Below are positions 12,600 through 24,541 of a stretch of 64,000 bases of DNA, piece by piece. This DNA comes from Saccharum officinarum (taxonomy: Eukaryota > Streptophyta > Magnoliopsida > Poales > Poaceae): the NCBI GenBank assembly GCA_020631735.1, contig CM036159.1, forward strand, positions 95,280,656 to 95,344,655. Reading direction: 5' to 3'. The position numbers were made by a program, and so were the translations under genes. Within the stretch, counting starts at the first letter, position 1. Each line of letters opens with the position of its first letter. The notes under the pieces are model-generated. The model was not told where the DNA came from. It saw nothing but the letters and a program-made list of their open reading frames with translations, and did no database searches.

Positions 12600-14574
12600 T
12601 AAGCCTTCAAAATATCTTCAGAGCATGTGGCAGTCCTCGAGGTTGTGGTTCGTGGGCCCCTTGTGGTAGGGACATGGCTCTTTGAGCATTTTATCGAAGA
12701 TGCCCCCGCCGGGGGGCCCTCGAGGTTTCTTGCGATCAGCAGCAGCAACAAGGTCATCTGTCGGGGCCTCGAGCTTGCCCTGTTGGTTCTTCTTCTTCTT
12801 CTTCCCGTTGTTCCTCTTTGAGCCCCGGCTAGAGCTCATGGGATCGTCCACCTTGTGCTTCCCTTTGCCCTGATCACCGCCAAAGATGGCACCAACCGCC
12901 TCCTCACCGGCGGCGAAGTTGGTGATGATGTCCATCAAACCGTTGGCAGTGATGGGGGTGTTGTGGCCCAGCTCTCGGACCAACTCTTTGCAAGTGGTGC
13001 CAGAGAGGAAGGCCATGATAACGTCAGAGTCGGTGATGTTGGGGAGCTCGGTGCGTTGCTTGGAGAAACACCAGATGTAATCCCGGAGGGATTCACCCGG
13101 CTTCTACTTGCAGCTTCGGAGGTCCCACGAGTTGCCGGGGCGCATGTAGGTTCCCTTGAAGTTTCCCTCGGACACCCTCATGAGGTCGTCCCAGTCGTGG
13201 ATTTGTCGAGGTGGGAGATCCTCGAGCCAGGCTCGAGCGGTGTCCGACAGGAACAGGGGGAGTTGCCGGATGATGACCCGGTCGTCAGTGGCCTCACCCA
13301 ACTGACATGCCAAGCGGAAGTCGGCGAGCCAAAGTTCGGGTTTGGTCTCGCCGTTATACTTGGTAAGAGTCATGGGGGTGGAACCGAGCCGGGAGTATCA
13401 TTTTGCGAATGGCCTTGCTAAAGACCCGAGGACCCGGTGGCTCGGGTGAAGGGCTTCGATCTTCTAAGCTGTCGTAGCGCTCGCCCCTGTGCTCGTGGTA
13501 GCCTCGAGCTGCACCGTCACCATGTTTGTGCCTTCGGCGCTCGACGATGTTGTCACGGGCATCTCGAGGTTCACGGTTGTCGATGATACGCTCACGGACA
13601 GGGGCCACCCTGTTCCGTTGGGCGTGCTCGGGATGAACCGAGGCCTCCTTCTCCTATCGGGAGGGCTCGGCAGGCTGCTCTGAGGTAGGCCCACATCGCC
13701 TCGAGGCAAAACTCTCAGCCTGCTGCATGGCAGCGGTCTCGAGGAGTCCTTAGATTTCATCTTGGGCTCGATGGGCATCGGGGTTCGATGGCTCGGGCAT
13801 GTTACGAAGGAGCATGGCGGCGACGACCATGTTCTGGCTGGCTTGACCGAAAACCAGGGGGTTGACCGCCAGATCCTCGACGATGCGACGATTGACGTCG
13901 CGAGCTCTTTCTCGAGCTCCTCTGCCATGTGCGTGTGTCACGCGCTCTTGCTCGAGGGTTCACTGTAGTAGACGCAGGTTTTCTCATTCCTCGTTGAGCC
14001 TATCCTGCAACTCACGGATTTGCTCGAGCTGTATTCCTTGATCCGCAAGGAATTGAGCCTCATCCCGCTTGGCAGGGAGCTCGACCTAAGGTGGCGTGTT
14101 CCTTCCTTCAACGACTGTCTCATCCTTCGAATCTGACGCGCTAGCTCCATCGATGTTGAAGCACTTGCGGGTCGGGTTGTAGGTGTCATCGGCAGAGTCA
14201 GAGTCTAGAGCGTCGAAATAGTAGTACGATGGGTGCATATGAGGTCGTCTGTCTCTAGGGTCGTAACGTCGAGAAGCAGTTGCATGGGGCCCCGTCTCTG
14301 GGGTCTCCGTAGAGTCCAGGTACTCGGAAGCTAGTGTAGATGCAACAAGGTTGAGAGTGGAGCGTAGATGGTGTCCGAGGAGTTCTTCGTAAGCACTCAT
14401 ACTGGTGCCTACAGAAGAAGCGTAGGCCCAGGCAACCGAGTCTAGCCCAAATGGGAATGCTGATGAAGATGTCATTCCTCGTGCCGGTGTAGTCGGATCG
14501 GGAGGTGGTGGTGTCGCACTAGGCGGTAGAGCGGTGGAACTCCCTATCGGCATCTTACCCTCAGCCAAGCTCAT
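12600..14574 (-). pseudogene. Gypsy gag, broken
   Basis: The N-terminal part begins at 14574 (MSLAEGKMPIGSS). The retrotransposon gag domain lies at 13104-13373 (ELWLADFRLACQLG, then ARAWLEDLPPRQIHDWDDL). A basic region and a Cys/His nucleic-acid-binding knuckle end the protein near 12620 (CPYHKGPTNHNLEDC). Gag packages element RNA in the virus-like particle. The pieces sit in different frames with stops between them (for example near 13100 and 13950). It lies just inside the 5' LTR, upstream of pol, as expected. Confidence 0.8.
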
Positions 14575-14930
14575 CCTACACAGATCCTCAACGAGGAATT
14601 CCGTGTTGGCGTCCGGCTGAGAGGCACCGGATCGGGGAATCCCATCGTCCTCCGCAAGGCGGTGACGGTGGTTGCGCCGGGCTCACCGTCGCCTGGCAGC
14701 TCGTGCCTGACGAGAGCGACGATACCGGCGCAGCGCTCTCCCAGGCTGGGAGAGCTCGTGGTCCACGTCGGTCGGGTGCCTGGGCGAGAGGAGGACCATA
14801 TCGTAGCCATGGCCAAGCGACATGAACTCCAAACTCTCAAACCAGATCACCGTGGCCAACGGGAGCGGGCGTTCGGGGTCAGCCATCCAGAAAAATGGCA
14901 GGAAAACGGCGATGGCACACAGCTTCCCCC

Positions 14931-14946
14931 TACCTGGCGCGCCAAC
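14931..14946 (-). other. Primer-binding site of the gypsy element
   Basis: Directly inside the 5' LTR on the minus strand the sequence reads GTTGGCGCGCCAGGTA. Its position, abutting CCGACA, is that of the tRNA primer site. I cannot name the tRNA with certainty. Confidence 0.6.
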
Positions 14947-16075
14947 TGTCGGCGTCTAGTCCTGCGGGGCCCTGAGCCAACGAGTGAATCGAGTGCTGCG
15001 TGTCCCTAATCTGGATGGTGATGCAAGGAGGATACACGGAGGTTTATCTTGGTTCAGGCAAAAGAAGGCCCTACGTCCAGTGGAGAGGAGGGAGTATTGT
15101 ATTTTCTTGCACCTAAGTGCTTGCGTAGGGGTTACAAGCTGCGAGAGAGGGAACTAGGCCCAGGTCCCAAAGGAAAAATGAGAGTACAAGGGAGATTGCT
15201 TGAGATGTTGATCTATGAGTTGTGTGCCTTTGCTTATTTGCGCTTGGCTTTTGGCTTGCGTCTTACTTCGTCCGTGCCCCTTGTAGAGCCCTGGTCCGCC
15301 CTTTTATAGGGTAAGAGAAGGCCGGGACACCGGGGGAGTCTTGAAGTTTTGTCGATCCCTGTAGAGGTGGCTGTAGCGACGTGCCCCAGGAATGACCGAC
15401 CATCCCCGGACACCATGGTGACGTAGGGGATGAGACGATGAAAAGACCTCGAGTCCTGTGCCACGTCGGCCTTTCCTCCCTGCTGACCGATGGTAGGTCG
15501 AGGCTAGGTCGAGGCCAGGTTGAGGATGGGCGGATAAGGCCGAATCCCTGAGATCATGGGGTACGGACCTTGTCGTATCCTCCCTCGAGGGTGATCGGTG
15601 GCAAAATAGTGTGCGGTATGGTGTGTATAGTGACAGATTTTCACCTCCCATCTCGGGATGGGCGGTAAAAAGTGAGATTTGACACCGGTGTTGTTTCCAC
15701 GTCGGTCACAGCTATAGCCATGACAGTAGGAAGTAACAGGTAGTCACATTAAATGCTTCGACTTTTGTTTCAGAGTAGGTGAATAAGATGGGTCGAGTGG
15801 TCCAACTCTGGGTCGTGCGAGTCGGAGATTTCCCGATAGTCGAGGTGCCTTGTCGAACGAGCCTCGTGCGAGTGGGAACGCGGTCGAGGCGTCCCGTCGA
15901 GGGTGCCTCGTACGAGTCGGAACGTAGTCGAGGCGTCCCGTTGAGCTGGCCTCGTACGAGTTGAAGTGCAGTCGATGCGTCTCATCTACTATTTTGGCTT
16001 TGTTTTGTTTGCGGGTAGTGTTTTGTTTTTTCTTGATCGTTGATTGTGGGTACCCCTAGTTTTAGGTACCCGACA
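14947..16075 (-). repeat. Gypsy 5' LTR (right copy)
   Basis: It matches 1766-2892 with TGTCGG...CCGACA ends. A minus-strand TATAAAAG at 15301-15308 is the likely promoter of the element. The 44-bp tandem units seen in the other LTR are present here at about 15862-15990. Confidence 0.93.
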
Positions 16076-16080
16076 GACTT
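16076..16080. repeat. Target site duplication GACTT, right copy
   Basis: Identical to 1761-1765 and directly outside the right LTR. Copia coding sequence resumes immediately after it. Confidence 0.9.
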
Positions 16081-18078
16081 ACTTGGTACTCTATTAAGAA
16101 TATGAATGGCGGTTTTTAATCCCTCCATCCACAGACTCAACGGTAAGGTGGAGTAACTTATCATACTACGCACCATATCCATCAGGGTACGGTTACATCT
16201 TTTAGCTACTCCATTCTGCTGAGGTTCGCCCGGTGTGGAATACTAGGCTACTATGCCATTCTCCTGTAAGAACCTTGCAAAATGTCCAGGAACCTGGCCA
16301 TATGGGGTATGCCGACCATAGTACTCTCCCCACGGTCAGATCTGACTATCTTAATCTTTAAATTGTGCTGATTTTCAACTTCAGCCTTAAATATTGTAAA
16401 TTGATCCAATGCTTCTGTTCTTTATTTGATTAGATAAATGTTGCCAAAACAAGAGTAATCATCTGTGAATGTTATGAACGAGTCATAACCATCCACACTC
16501 TTCACAGAAAATGGACCACATATGTCTGTGTGAATTATCTCTAAAATTTCTACACTTCGTTTGACATATTTTTTAATTTTCTTTTCATACTTTCCTTTAA
16601 TACATTCTATGCATTGTTCTAAGTCTAATAACTCTAATGGAGGAAGAATTTCATTCTTAACTAGTATTTCTATTCCCCTCTCAAAATATGGCCTAAACAA
16701 CAGTGTCATAATTTCGACGATGCATCATGAGTTCTCTTTTATTTTCTGTTTGCATTCACAAGCGAGGACACATTCTCGTTCACATCACGTACGGAATTCA
16801 TATTTTCACGAAGTGATAATAAATAAAGCTCGTCTTGTCGAAAAGCAAGACCGACACATTTAGCATTAAACCATATCTCACATTTGTCATTTCCAAAATG
16901 GCAATCATAACCATCATTGTCTAAGCATGAAACACTAATCATGTTTCTTTGTAAAGAAGGAACATAAAGAACATCCCTAAGTAAAAGCATGAAACCATCA
17001 GCAAACTCTAGAGAAAGATCACCAGCGGCTTCAATATCTGCTCGAACTCTATTTGTGACTTTAATGCAGCTTTCTCTTCTTTGTGTAGTCCTCGTCGAAC
17101 GGAATCCCTGTAAAGAATTAACAACATGAACAGTCGCTCCTAAATCAATCCACCAAGTAGATTTTGAATATCGTACATACAGGGATTCATTTATGAACGT
17201 AATAATGTTCTCATATTTCTTTGTCATGATCATCTTCAACAATTCGGGAAAATCTTTCTTATAATGTCTCGTCTTCTTGCAATGAAGACACTGATCTTTC
17301 TCCACTGCAAACTTCTTCTGCTGAGGCTGATGGTGCATGGAAGCCTTTCCCTGTGTCTTTGAGGAGGAGTTGGCATTAAAATTCTTTTTTTTTGTTTTCT
17401 TTCACATAGTTGATAGTACCACCATGTGAAACTTTTATTCTCTCCTCCTCCTACACACACATAGCTATGAGCTTCTCTAAGTCCCACTCTCGGGTTGTAT
17501 GTTGTAATTAACAACAAAAGTATCAAATTCCTTTGGCAAGGAAATAAAAATTAGATGGATAAGGAACTCATCCTCGAGAGCCAGATCTATTGGTTTCAGC
17601 TTGGATGCCAAATTGCTCATCCTTAGTATGTGCTCTCTTATGCCACTGCCACCTCTAGAGTACCTCTCTATAACCAGCTGCTTTATCAGCTAGGTAGCAT
17701 ATGTCTTTGAAGAGAAGAGCCAGTGAACTGACTCTTTATTCTGTCAAGGTACTCTGTGACCGTGTCACACTCTGGGATTGAGCCCACTATTGCGGGCTCA
17801 ATTGTGTTCTTTATCACAGCCAAACACTTCTTGTTGGCAGTGACCCACTTTTTATGCTCAAGGTTATATGACATCTTTATGGGAGCAAAGTCCCTCTGTC
17901 TGGTTTGCCAAGCAGCATCAGCCTCATTAGTCTCCCTCACCGGTGCCATAGGCTTAGTGGGACACGGTGAGGTGACTATCCAGTCCACCTCAGCCAAGAT
18001 GAAGGTCAGGTCGATCTTTTTCTTTCACTCAGTGTAGTTGTCTCCTTTGAGGGCCAGGATATCTTTGATACAACCCAT
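16081..18078 (-). pseudogene. Copia gag-protease-integrase, broken
   Basis: Gag starts at the ATG at 18076-18078. Its conserved block (KKCLAVIKNTIEPAIVGSIP) lies at 17686-17997, but a stop interrupts the first 20 codons. The zinc knuckle at about 17280 (CLHCKKTRHYKKDF) lacks its last cysteine. The protease motif reads WIDLGATVHV, where copia normally has D-S/T-G. The pre-integrase and integrase core follow (CIKGKYEKKIKKYVKRSVEI, then IHTDICGPF), ending in ILNRVPSK at 16081, where the gypsy element interrupts it. The altered residues and stops make it non-functional. Confidence 0.87.
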
Positions 18079-19230
18079 CAACGAGTATTCTCCTGAAAAC
18101 ACAATTCATATAAAGTGAGAACATAATAACAACAATTGCATGTTTTAGTTCCAACGGTGGTCAAAATTAAAACATACAACTGTTTATACATTAAATTTAT
18201 ATCACCATTGGGCAGAAATAGAAATAATGTATATAATCATTAAAATTATGATATTGCTATTAACAACGTTGGTCAGAAAATAACAATATCATAATCAACT
18301 TAAAATCCTCTTTTTCTCCAATTATATATCACGTTGGTTCAAAATAATTGGAGAATAAAACATTTACTTAGCAGCGGAAATATGACAAAAAATTCTTTAT
18401 CTACTTTTCAAAAGCATGTTACTATACAGATCTACTCTCTGAAAAAAATTCCAACACGTTGGTGCAACATTTTGACAGAGATATAAACATTAAACTTAAC
18501 AAAGTTCATCAAAATATGCTTCTGAAAAGAGTAAAACATATAGAAAAAGGGTTACTGTACATTCTGACAGTTTGGCCGAGCAGCTTAGAAGGCGGCCCAC
18601 GGCCTGCTCCGCGCGCCGTGCATGCTCCACTCCCCGCACCCAGGCCGTAACCTGGGCCTGGGCCGGGAAAGTGGTATCCCGCCTGGGCCAAAAGGTGGTC
18701 CGGTCGATCTCGACCATCCGTCCTGATCCGATGGTCAGCCAGCGTTTTCGCAATCACAAAAACCCGCTCGCGGCTGGCTCTCCCCAGAACCCTAGTTCAT
18801 TTCCTCCCTTCCTTTCAATCTCTTGCGCCGCATGGAGTGAAGACCAGCAGCGGCGGCCCGCTATGGCGGCCTGAGGAAAAGGGTGGTGGCACCGCCGTGG
18901 GGCTCCTCGTCGGCGCGCGTGCTCGCCCAGGGCTGAGCGCGCCGCTATCAAGTAACCTTGCGATGGTGCCCTAACGCCCGAGCACGAGGCGTGACCGCGC
19001 GGTGGCGTGGTCTCCCCAGCCGGCGGCTCTGGTTCTTCCCACGCAACGACCATGGAGACAGCCAGCGACGACGACGGGATGGCCGGGCCTCAGGTAGGAA
19101 GCCCCTTCTCTACCGTCCCCTTTCTTTTTCTAGGGTTAGGGTTTCTTTTCTATCCCGATTTGTTTTCGAATCAGTCATCTTTTCTTTATGATTTCTTTCC
19201 GATGTAGATCCATACAGTAGACCCGGTCTT
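18079..19230 (-). other. Copia 5' leader region with GC-rich, gene-like sequence
   Basis: This region lies between the primer-binding site and gag. Its proximal part (18079-18560) is AT-rich with repeated GTTGG-containing words. The part at 18570-19100 is GC-rich and on the plus strand resembles a plant gene 5' end (AACCCTAG, pyrimidine-rich leader, ATGGAGACAGCCAGCGACG at 19051 followed by CAGGTAGG). I cannot assign a product. It may be normal leader sequence or a captured gene piece. Confidence 0.5.
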
Positions 19231-19240
19231 CTGATACCAA
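19229..19240 (-). other. Copia primer-binding site (initiator Met tRNA type)
   Basis: On the minus strand TTGGTATCAGAA directly follows the TAACA end of the LTR. TGGTATCAGA is complementary to the 3' end of plant initiator methionine tRNA, the usual copia primer. Confidence 0.85.
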
Positions 19241-19737
19241 TGTTATAATAAAGGATCATCTAGGTGTAGATCAGAGGGTGTGTAACTTGCATTTCGAGGG
19301 GCTTGTCCATGTACAAGAAAAGGGAGAGAGGAGTGAGAGTGAGGTGATGTTACCGACCATCGGAGGGTTTGGAGGAGGATTCGGCCATCGCTGGTTCAGT
19401 GGTGAGGATTTGCGCACGGGCAGCGTCGATTGGGGAAGAGTTGGTGACGGCGGCGTCCGACGAGGAGGTGTAGCAGTGTAGTAGACGTGATCCAGTGATG
19501 GCGGCAAACACCGGTGGTGCTTCCCGTCACTCACAGCGTGTCCCTCTCGATCGGTTAGGGAGGGATGTAGGTGGGGAGTGGCGGCTCAGAGGAGCCTCTC
19601 AACTTGAACCCCGTCTCCCACCTCCTCTATATAGCGTTGCACGACGGGGGCCCACTAGCCATGTATTGGGCTGAGCGCCCCCCGATCAGGGTGCGAGGTC
19701 AAGGTTGGGGCCAGTCTGGTGGGAGATCAACCTAACA
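19241..19737 (-). repeat. Copia 5' LTR (about 497 bp)
   Basis: It is bounded by TGTTA and TAACA and lies directly beyond the initiator-tRNA primer site. On the minus strand a CTATATAG box at about 19636 suits an LTR promoter. The partner LTR lies beyond the gap, so the right boundary at CCTAACA is inferred from the inverted TG...CA ends only. Confidence 0.75.
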
Positions 19738-21973
19738 AGTTCATCCATCAAATCGTTAGGCTCCCTTTCCCCCCACCAATCCTCTCATATTTGTTGGATT
19801 ACGCAGGTGCACGACCTTCATCAGAGAAAGGAGAAATTTTGGGAAAAAGAAGAAAGCTGCTGTGTTTGTGCAAAAATCAGAGGCAGGAGTGCAGGTGCTG
19901 TGTATTATACTTGCTCTGATTTGGGAGAGTTAGAGGAGGAGATGGCTTGCCATCAGGAGCAGGTGCCTCAAATAGAAGGAGGATGCAAATGTTTTGCGTT
20001 GCTTGAGGATGAAGGGGCTACTTCCTGTTGACGCTATGCTTAGTGGGAAAGAACAGCAATCCAACAAGGTGCCCTTGGTGTGCTGCTACTTCTGGGTAAT
20101 GCTCCATGCTAATCTACAGCTACACCCACCCCAACATTTGAAATATCCTTCCATAAGTAAAGTTATGCGCTTTTCGACTCACTAATTTATATGTTTGATT
20201 TCTTTATGTTGTTTGGTCCTGATAGGCTCATAGCCATGGCTGTCAAAAAAAAATTATTCATGCTCTGTATTAGTTGAGGAGCATGTCATACAATAAATAA
20301 ATAAATAAATAAATAAATAAAAGGAAGAAACAAAGACAATTTGATAGTTTTTTAGACCTAAAGTAACTAATTTGTTAGCAGATATAGCATAATATGACTA
20401 ATAAGATTTGATAGTTTGTTGTTAGACCGAAAATACATATTGTTTATATACATATATTGCCCTTGGTATCTTGGTCTTCCATCCCTATGCCACTCTTCAA
20501 ACTGGTTTGAGCCATGTGTATATTCATATTATTACTCTGACTCCTAATTTTGCCCAGGCCATGTAGAGATGACTTTGAAGACAAGGGAAGGCAAATATTC
20601 GTATCTATTATATGGCTTAAGATAAAATACACCAGATCACCAAGCACGGCCTATAATATTATGTCCCTCCTCTTCTCACCTATCACGGCTTATGTGATTT
20701 GTTTGATGAGCTGCAGTTCTGAAGCATGTTATTTCCTGACAGCTTATGCATTTATGCTGCTTCTTACATGAACACATTTTCGGAGAGCGATAAAATGACT
20801 TTTATGATCTCTTTTATCATGATTTCAATTGATAATTTGCTTAACAGTATCACTTGATACCTGACAAACCTGCATGTGTGTGGTGCTCTGTTTATGTCTC
20901 ATATTTCTTACCAACTACCATTCCTATGTCAAAACATATATTAGAATGATCTTTCTCATGTATGTACAAAGACCAAATGACCAATAATAAGAACAGAGGA
21001 GTGAAGACAATGGAGTTATCATGGCTTTCCAATGTTAGACAACGCAGTGATCATGGCTTTCCAATGTTATCGGGTTATTATGACAACTTTTATTGCATCC
21101 TAGGGTAACACAAAATATATTGAACCGTCTTTCTGGAGTGTTTTCAGTTCATAGCTTAATATTAAGAGATTAGGACTAAAGAGTGATGGGCTTAATATTA
21201 AGAGCAGAGGACTAAAGACATTAGACTGATGGGTTTCGATGTGTTATCTGAATATTATGGCAGCTACTCCATGGGTACTTCCTATCAATAATACACATGT
21301 TTTTATTATGCTATAGATCATACCTTTACAAGTGGCGATGGAGCCATCATCTAGGGAGCTGAGGCACTTCCTATTCTGCAGACCAGTGATATTGCAATGC
21401 TTCTGAATCTGTGTGCCCCTACTCCCTGCCCATCCAAGTATGTGGCTATGCTTACCTCCTATCTTTTTAATAATATAACAATGGTCTGTTCCTTGCAGCC
21501 TCTTTTGCCATAGGCCACTCATATGAGCTTGCATACACTCTGATCAAGAGATAAGGTTAGTTTACTAATGTAAAGGTCAATTTACAATGGTTTTTCCACC
21601 TTTGATAACTTTATTCTCTGCTGTTCACATTTTCAATTTTGCAACTAATATATGTGCACGGTTGACACAAACTGATTTGCACGTGGTCCTTCTGTGCTTA
21701 ATATCTTAATATTTCACCTTTGCATTTATTCCATTACAGATGGAGATTTGCTTGAACCACCAATTGGATAAGCAACCTACACTATTGTCGACAAACTGCA
21801 AGGCTACCATTCTCATGCATGGTCAAACCACACCAATGCAATGCTTAGTCTATTAGCTTCTAGGTTAGCTAATGTTTGCTCCGCTTACATTATTCAGGCC
21901 TGTCATTTTAGTTGCCACTATGACTTGTGTAGGTATGTAGCCACAATGCCGTACTATGCATAGGTGGTGGTGT
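19738..21973. other. Intergenic stretch, no supported gene
   Basis: AT-rich, with only short open frames lacking recognisable domains. An ATAA microsatellite lies at 20291-20322. Near 21000-21070 a short phrase (CATGGCTTTCCAATGTTA) occurs twice. Confidence 0.6.
20291..20322. repeat. (AATA)n microsatellite
   Basis: About eight consecutive AATA units. Confidence 0.95.
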
Positions 21974-21976
21974 TCA

Positions 21977-22294
21977 GGGGGTGTTTAGTTCCTCTAAAAA
22001 ATTTTCACCCCCGTCACATCGGATATTTGTATACATGGAGTATTAAAATATAGACGGTAAAAAAAACTAATTACATAGATTGCGATAAAATTACGAGATG
22101 AATTTTTTAAGCACAATTAATCTATGATCAGTAAACATATTCTAATGACGGATTAATTAGGCTTAATAAATTCATCTCGTAGTTTCAGACGAGTTATGTA
22201 ATTAGTTTTTTTTATTAGTATCCGAATACTATTTTCAACATCCCATAAAATATCCAACGTGACACCCTAAACTTTTTCACCCGCCAACACCTCC
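21977..22294. mobile_element. MITE, 318 bp, 3-bp target duplication TCA
   Basis: The ends GGGGGTGTTTAG and CCAACACCTCC are inverted. TCA flanks both sides (21974-21976 and 22295-22297). The interior has the AT-rich words common to this grass MITE group (GACGGATTAATTAGGCTTAA). It is non-coding. Confidence 0.8.
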
Positions 22295-22393
22295 TCAATT
22301 ATGAATCCATGTGTACCTGCTTCGAGCCTTCGACGAGCAGCATTACATAGGTACATAGCTATCTTTTTTTTCTTGGACATGCAACCAAGCAAG

Positions 22394-23064
22394 GGGCTGT
22401 TTAGTTCTCAAAATTTTAAAAAATTTTTAAGAATTCTCGTCACATCGAATCTTTGAACGCATGCATGAAACATTAAATATAGATAAAAAAATAAAACTAA
22501 TTATACAGTTTAGATGAAATACACGGGACGAATCTTTTAAGTCTAATTAGACCATGATTGGACACTAATTGTCAAATAAGAACAAAAATACTACAGTACC
22601 ATTTCTAAAAAAAAATCGTGAACTAAGGCCCAGGTGTGTCTCGCCTATGGCGCGGCGAAGCGCGCCTACTTACCTTAGTCCCAGAAGCACAAGCACTGCA
22701 CTAGCCACTGGATAGACAGGGCATTGAGCCATGGACGCCACTTTCCTGTGCTTAGGATTTAGTTTAGTTCGTGGATGAAAAGTTTTTGAGTATTACATCG
22801 GATGTTTTATAGGATATCAGAAGGGTTGTTCGCATACTAATAAAAAAACTAATTACAAAACTCGTCTGGAAACCGCGTGATAAATTTATTAAGCCAAATT
22901 AATCCGTCATTAGCACTTGTGTGTTACTGTAGCAATTATGGCTAATCATAGACTAATTAGGCTTAAAAGATTCGTCTCGCAAAATCCATACAAACTGTGC
23001 AATTAGTTATTTTTTTTATCTATATTTAATGTTGTATGCACGTGTCTAAACATTTAATGGAACG
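22394..23064. repeat. Second copy of window positions 1-669
   Basis: Same sequence and orientation as 1-669, about 98% identical by eye. Here it continues past the point where the first copy hits the gap, through the right end of a MITE-like unit (AAACAGGGCC at about 23078-23087). Confidence 0.9.
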
Positions 23065-23087
23065 GGGCGAAAAGTAAACAGGGCCGC

Positions 23088-24539
23088 TTTTTGAACACCT
23101 GATGAGTGATGACAATGAATGTTGTTGAGAGAGAGGGGGAAAAAAACAGCGAAGGCTGCTGGGCCTGGGTTTGCATGGCCGGCCTTCGGCCAGGTACACA
23201 GCGAGGTGAACGAGTCAGCGAGATCACGAGGTGCACGCTGCACAGGCGCACCAGCAGGAGTGTGCGAGTGAATTTGAGTGATAGATGAACGAAACGGACC
23301 TGCGCCTTTGGAGCAGACAGCAGAGGCCGGGCACTGGATGCCAGGAACAGCCGAACAGACTGAGGCAAATGCAGTGCAGTCAAGTACGTAGCGAGTACTA
23401 CATGCCTGGCTTTGGCGGTTTGGCCTGTCCTCCTCCCGCAGAATCTCCTCCACTCGCTTGGGACATGGGGGCGATGGTTGAGAGGCGGGAGCGGCTCCCG
23501 TGCAGGCGGCCTGGACCACGGAGGCACAGCAACAGCGACGCGCGCTCCCGGACCGTACCCCGGCCGCGCAATCGCATTGGCGAGAGGAGCAGCAGCCTGC
23601 GAAAAGGCGCCACGGCGTCAGCCGTCAGGGGAGAGGATCGAGGTTTCAACTTTCAAGGATCAAGGGATCTCGTGCGCGCGTGTCCGTTCCTCCGTGGTGT
23701 CGCGCCAGGGCCAGGACACGACAGCTGTGGTGTGCACTGTGTCTGTGTGTGTACCGGACTGTACCTGTCTGAGCTGTTTGAATTGAAAAATCATCGGTAC
23801 GCCAGGGAATAGTTTTTTTTCCCAGCTTACGTATAGCAAGGGTCCTGTTTGATCGCTGAACTAAAATTTAGTCTGTTGTTAAATAGTAGGGTAGATGTAC
23901 ACTAATTAAAATTTTATTTTTTCTAATAAGTTCTACCCAACAATTAGCCTCTATTGTTCCTGTTAGACCATGGATAGTTCGTGTTTAGGCCTTCTATTTG
24001 ACATCCAAACACATGGACTTCCATCAAACATCCCCTAAGTAGTATGACCTTACCACAACTTGTATTCGGAGGTTGAGACACTAAAAAAAAAAGCATGACC
24101 CATTTCTTTCTCCTCCCTTAAGGGCTTATTTAGGATCTCTTTGAAGGGGCTTTCTACGACTTCCGCTTTTACACTATGGTGCACTATAATGGTATTATAG
24201 TGAAGCCACTCTAACCTGACTTCACTGGCTTGTCTTTCTTGGTAGTTCATGTTGGAGGTGTAAAGAAAGAAAAAGACTCTTGCTATAGTACAACACAGTG
24301 GTGCTACAGAATTTTGTAGGAGAAGGTGAAGCATGTGCGAGCCACACCAAAGAGAGCCTTAGTGTGGCTCATGCTCTGCAACCACCATCATCGGAGTCGG
24401 AGACACAAGCCCCAAATCATAGCTCCATCTCCTCTGCCATACGTCCAAAATAACTCCTCTTATAGATGTTCAGTGTGGCTCCGTTCGCTTCAATGTCGAT
24501 ACTGCCGCCGAAGCGATACCAAATAAGCTTTGAATAATC
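23088..24539. other. Intergenic stretch, no supported gene
   Basis: The GC-rich part at 23150-23760 contains several overlapping open frames on both strands, none with a domain or convincing splice structure. The remainder is AT-rich. A related MITE remnant may lie at about 23840-24020. Confidence 0.5.
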
Positions 24540-24541
24540 TA

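Larger units (their letters stand above)
1766..16075 (-). mobile_element. Complete Ty3/gypsy LTR retrotransposon of the Tat lineage, minus strand, nested in copia
   Basis: Two LTRs of about 1.13 kb (1766-2892 and 14947-16075) have TGTCGG...CCGACA ends and flank a 12-kb interior, with a perfect 5-bp duplication outside. Coding order on the minus strand is gag, protease, RT, RNase H, a second RNase H-like segment, integrase: gypsy order with the extra RNase H typical of the Tat lineage. An additional gene lies on the opposite strand between integrase and the 3' LTR, as in Grande/Retand-type elements. The LTRs differ by roughly 5% by eye, so the insertion is not recent. All reading frames carry stops or shifts. 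Confidence 0.93.
770..19737 (-). mobile_element. Ty1/copia LTR retrotransposon, minus strand, 5' part, split by a nested gypsy element
   Basis: Reading right to left the order is 5' LTR (19241-19737), primer-binding site, leader, gag (from 18078), zinc knuckle, protease, integrase up to 16081, a 14.3-kb gypsy insertion, the rest of integrase (1760-1526), and the start of reverse transcriptase, which runs into the gap at 770. The domain order protease-integrase-RT defines copia. The 3' half and 3' LTR are not in the window. In-frame stops and altered key residues show the element is inactive. Confidence 0.9.

Noticed and set aside
23046..23812. Several 80-175 codon open frames on both strands
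   Set aside because: They overlap each other in many frames, and show no domains, splice structure or codon consistency.
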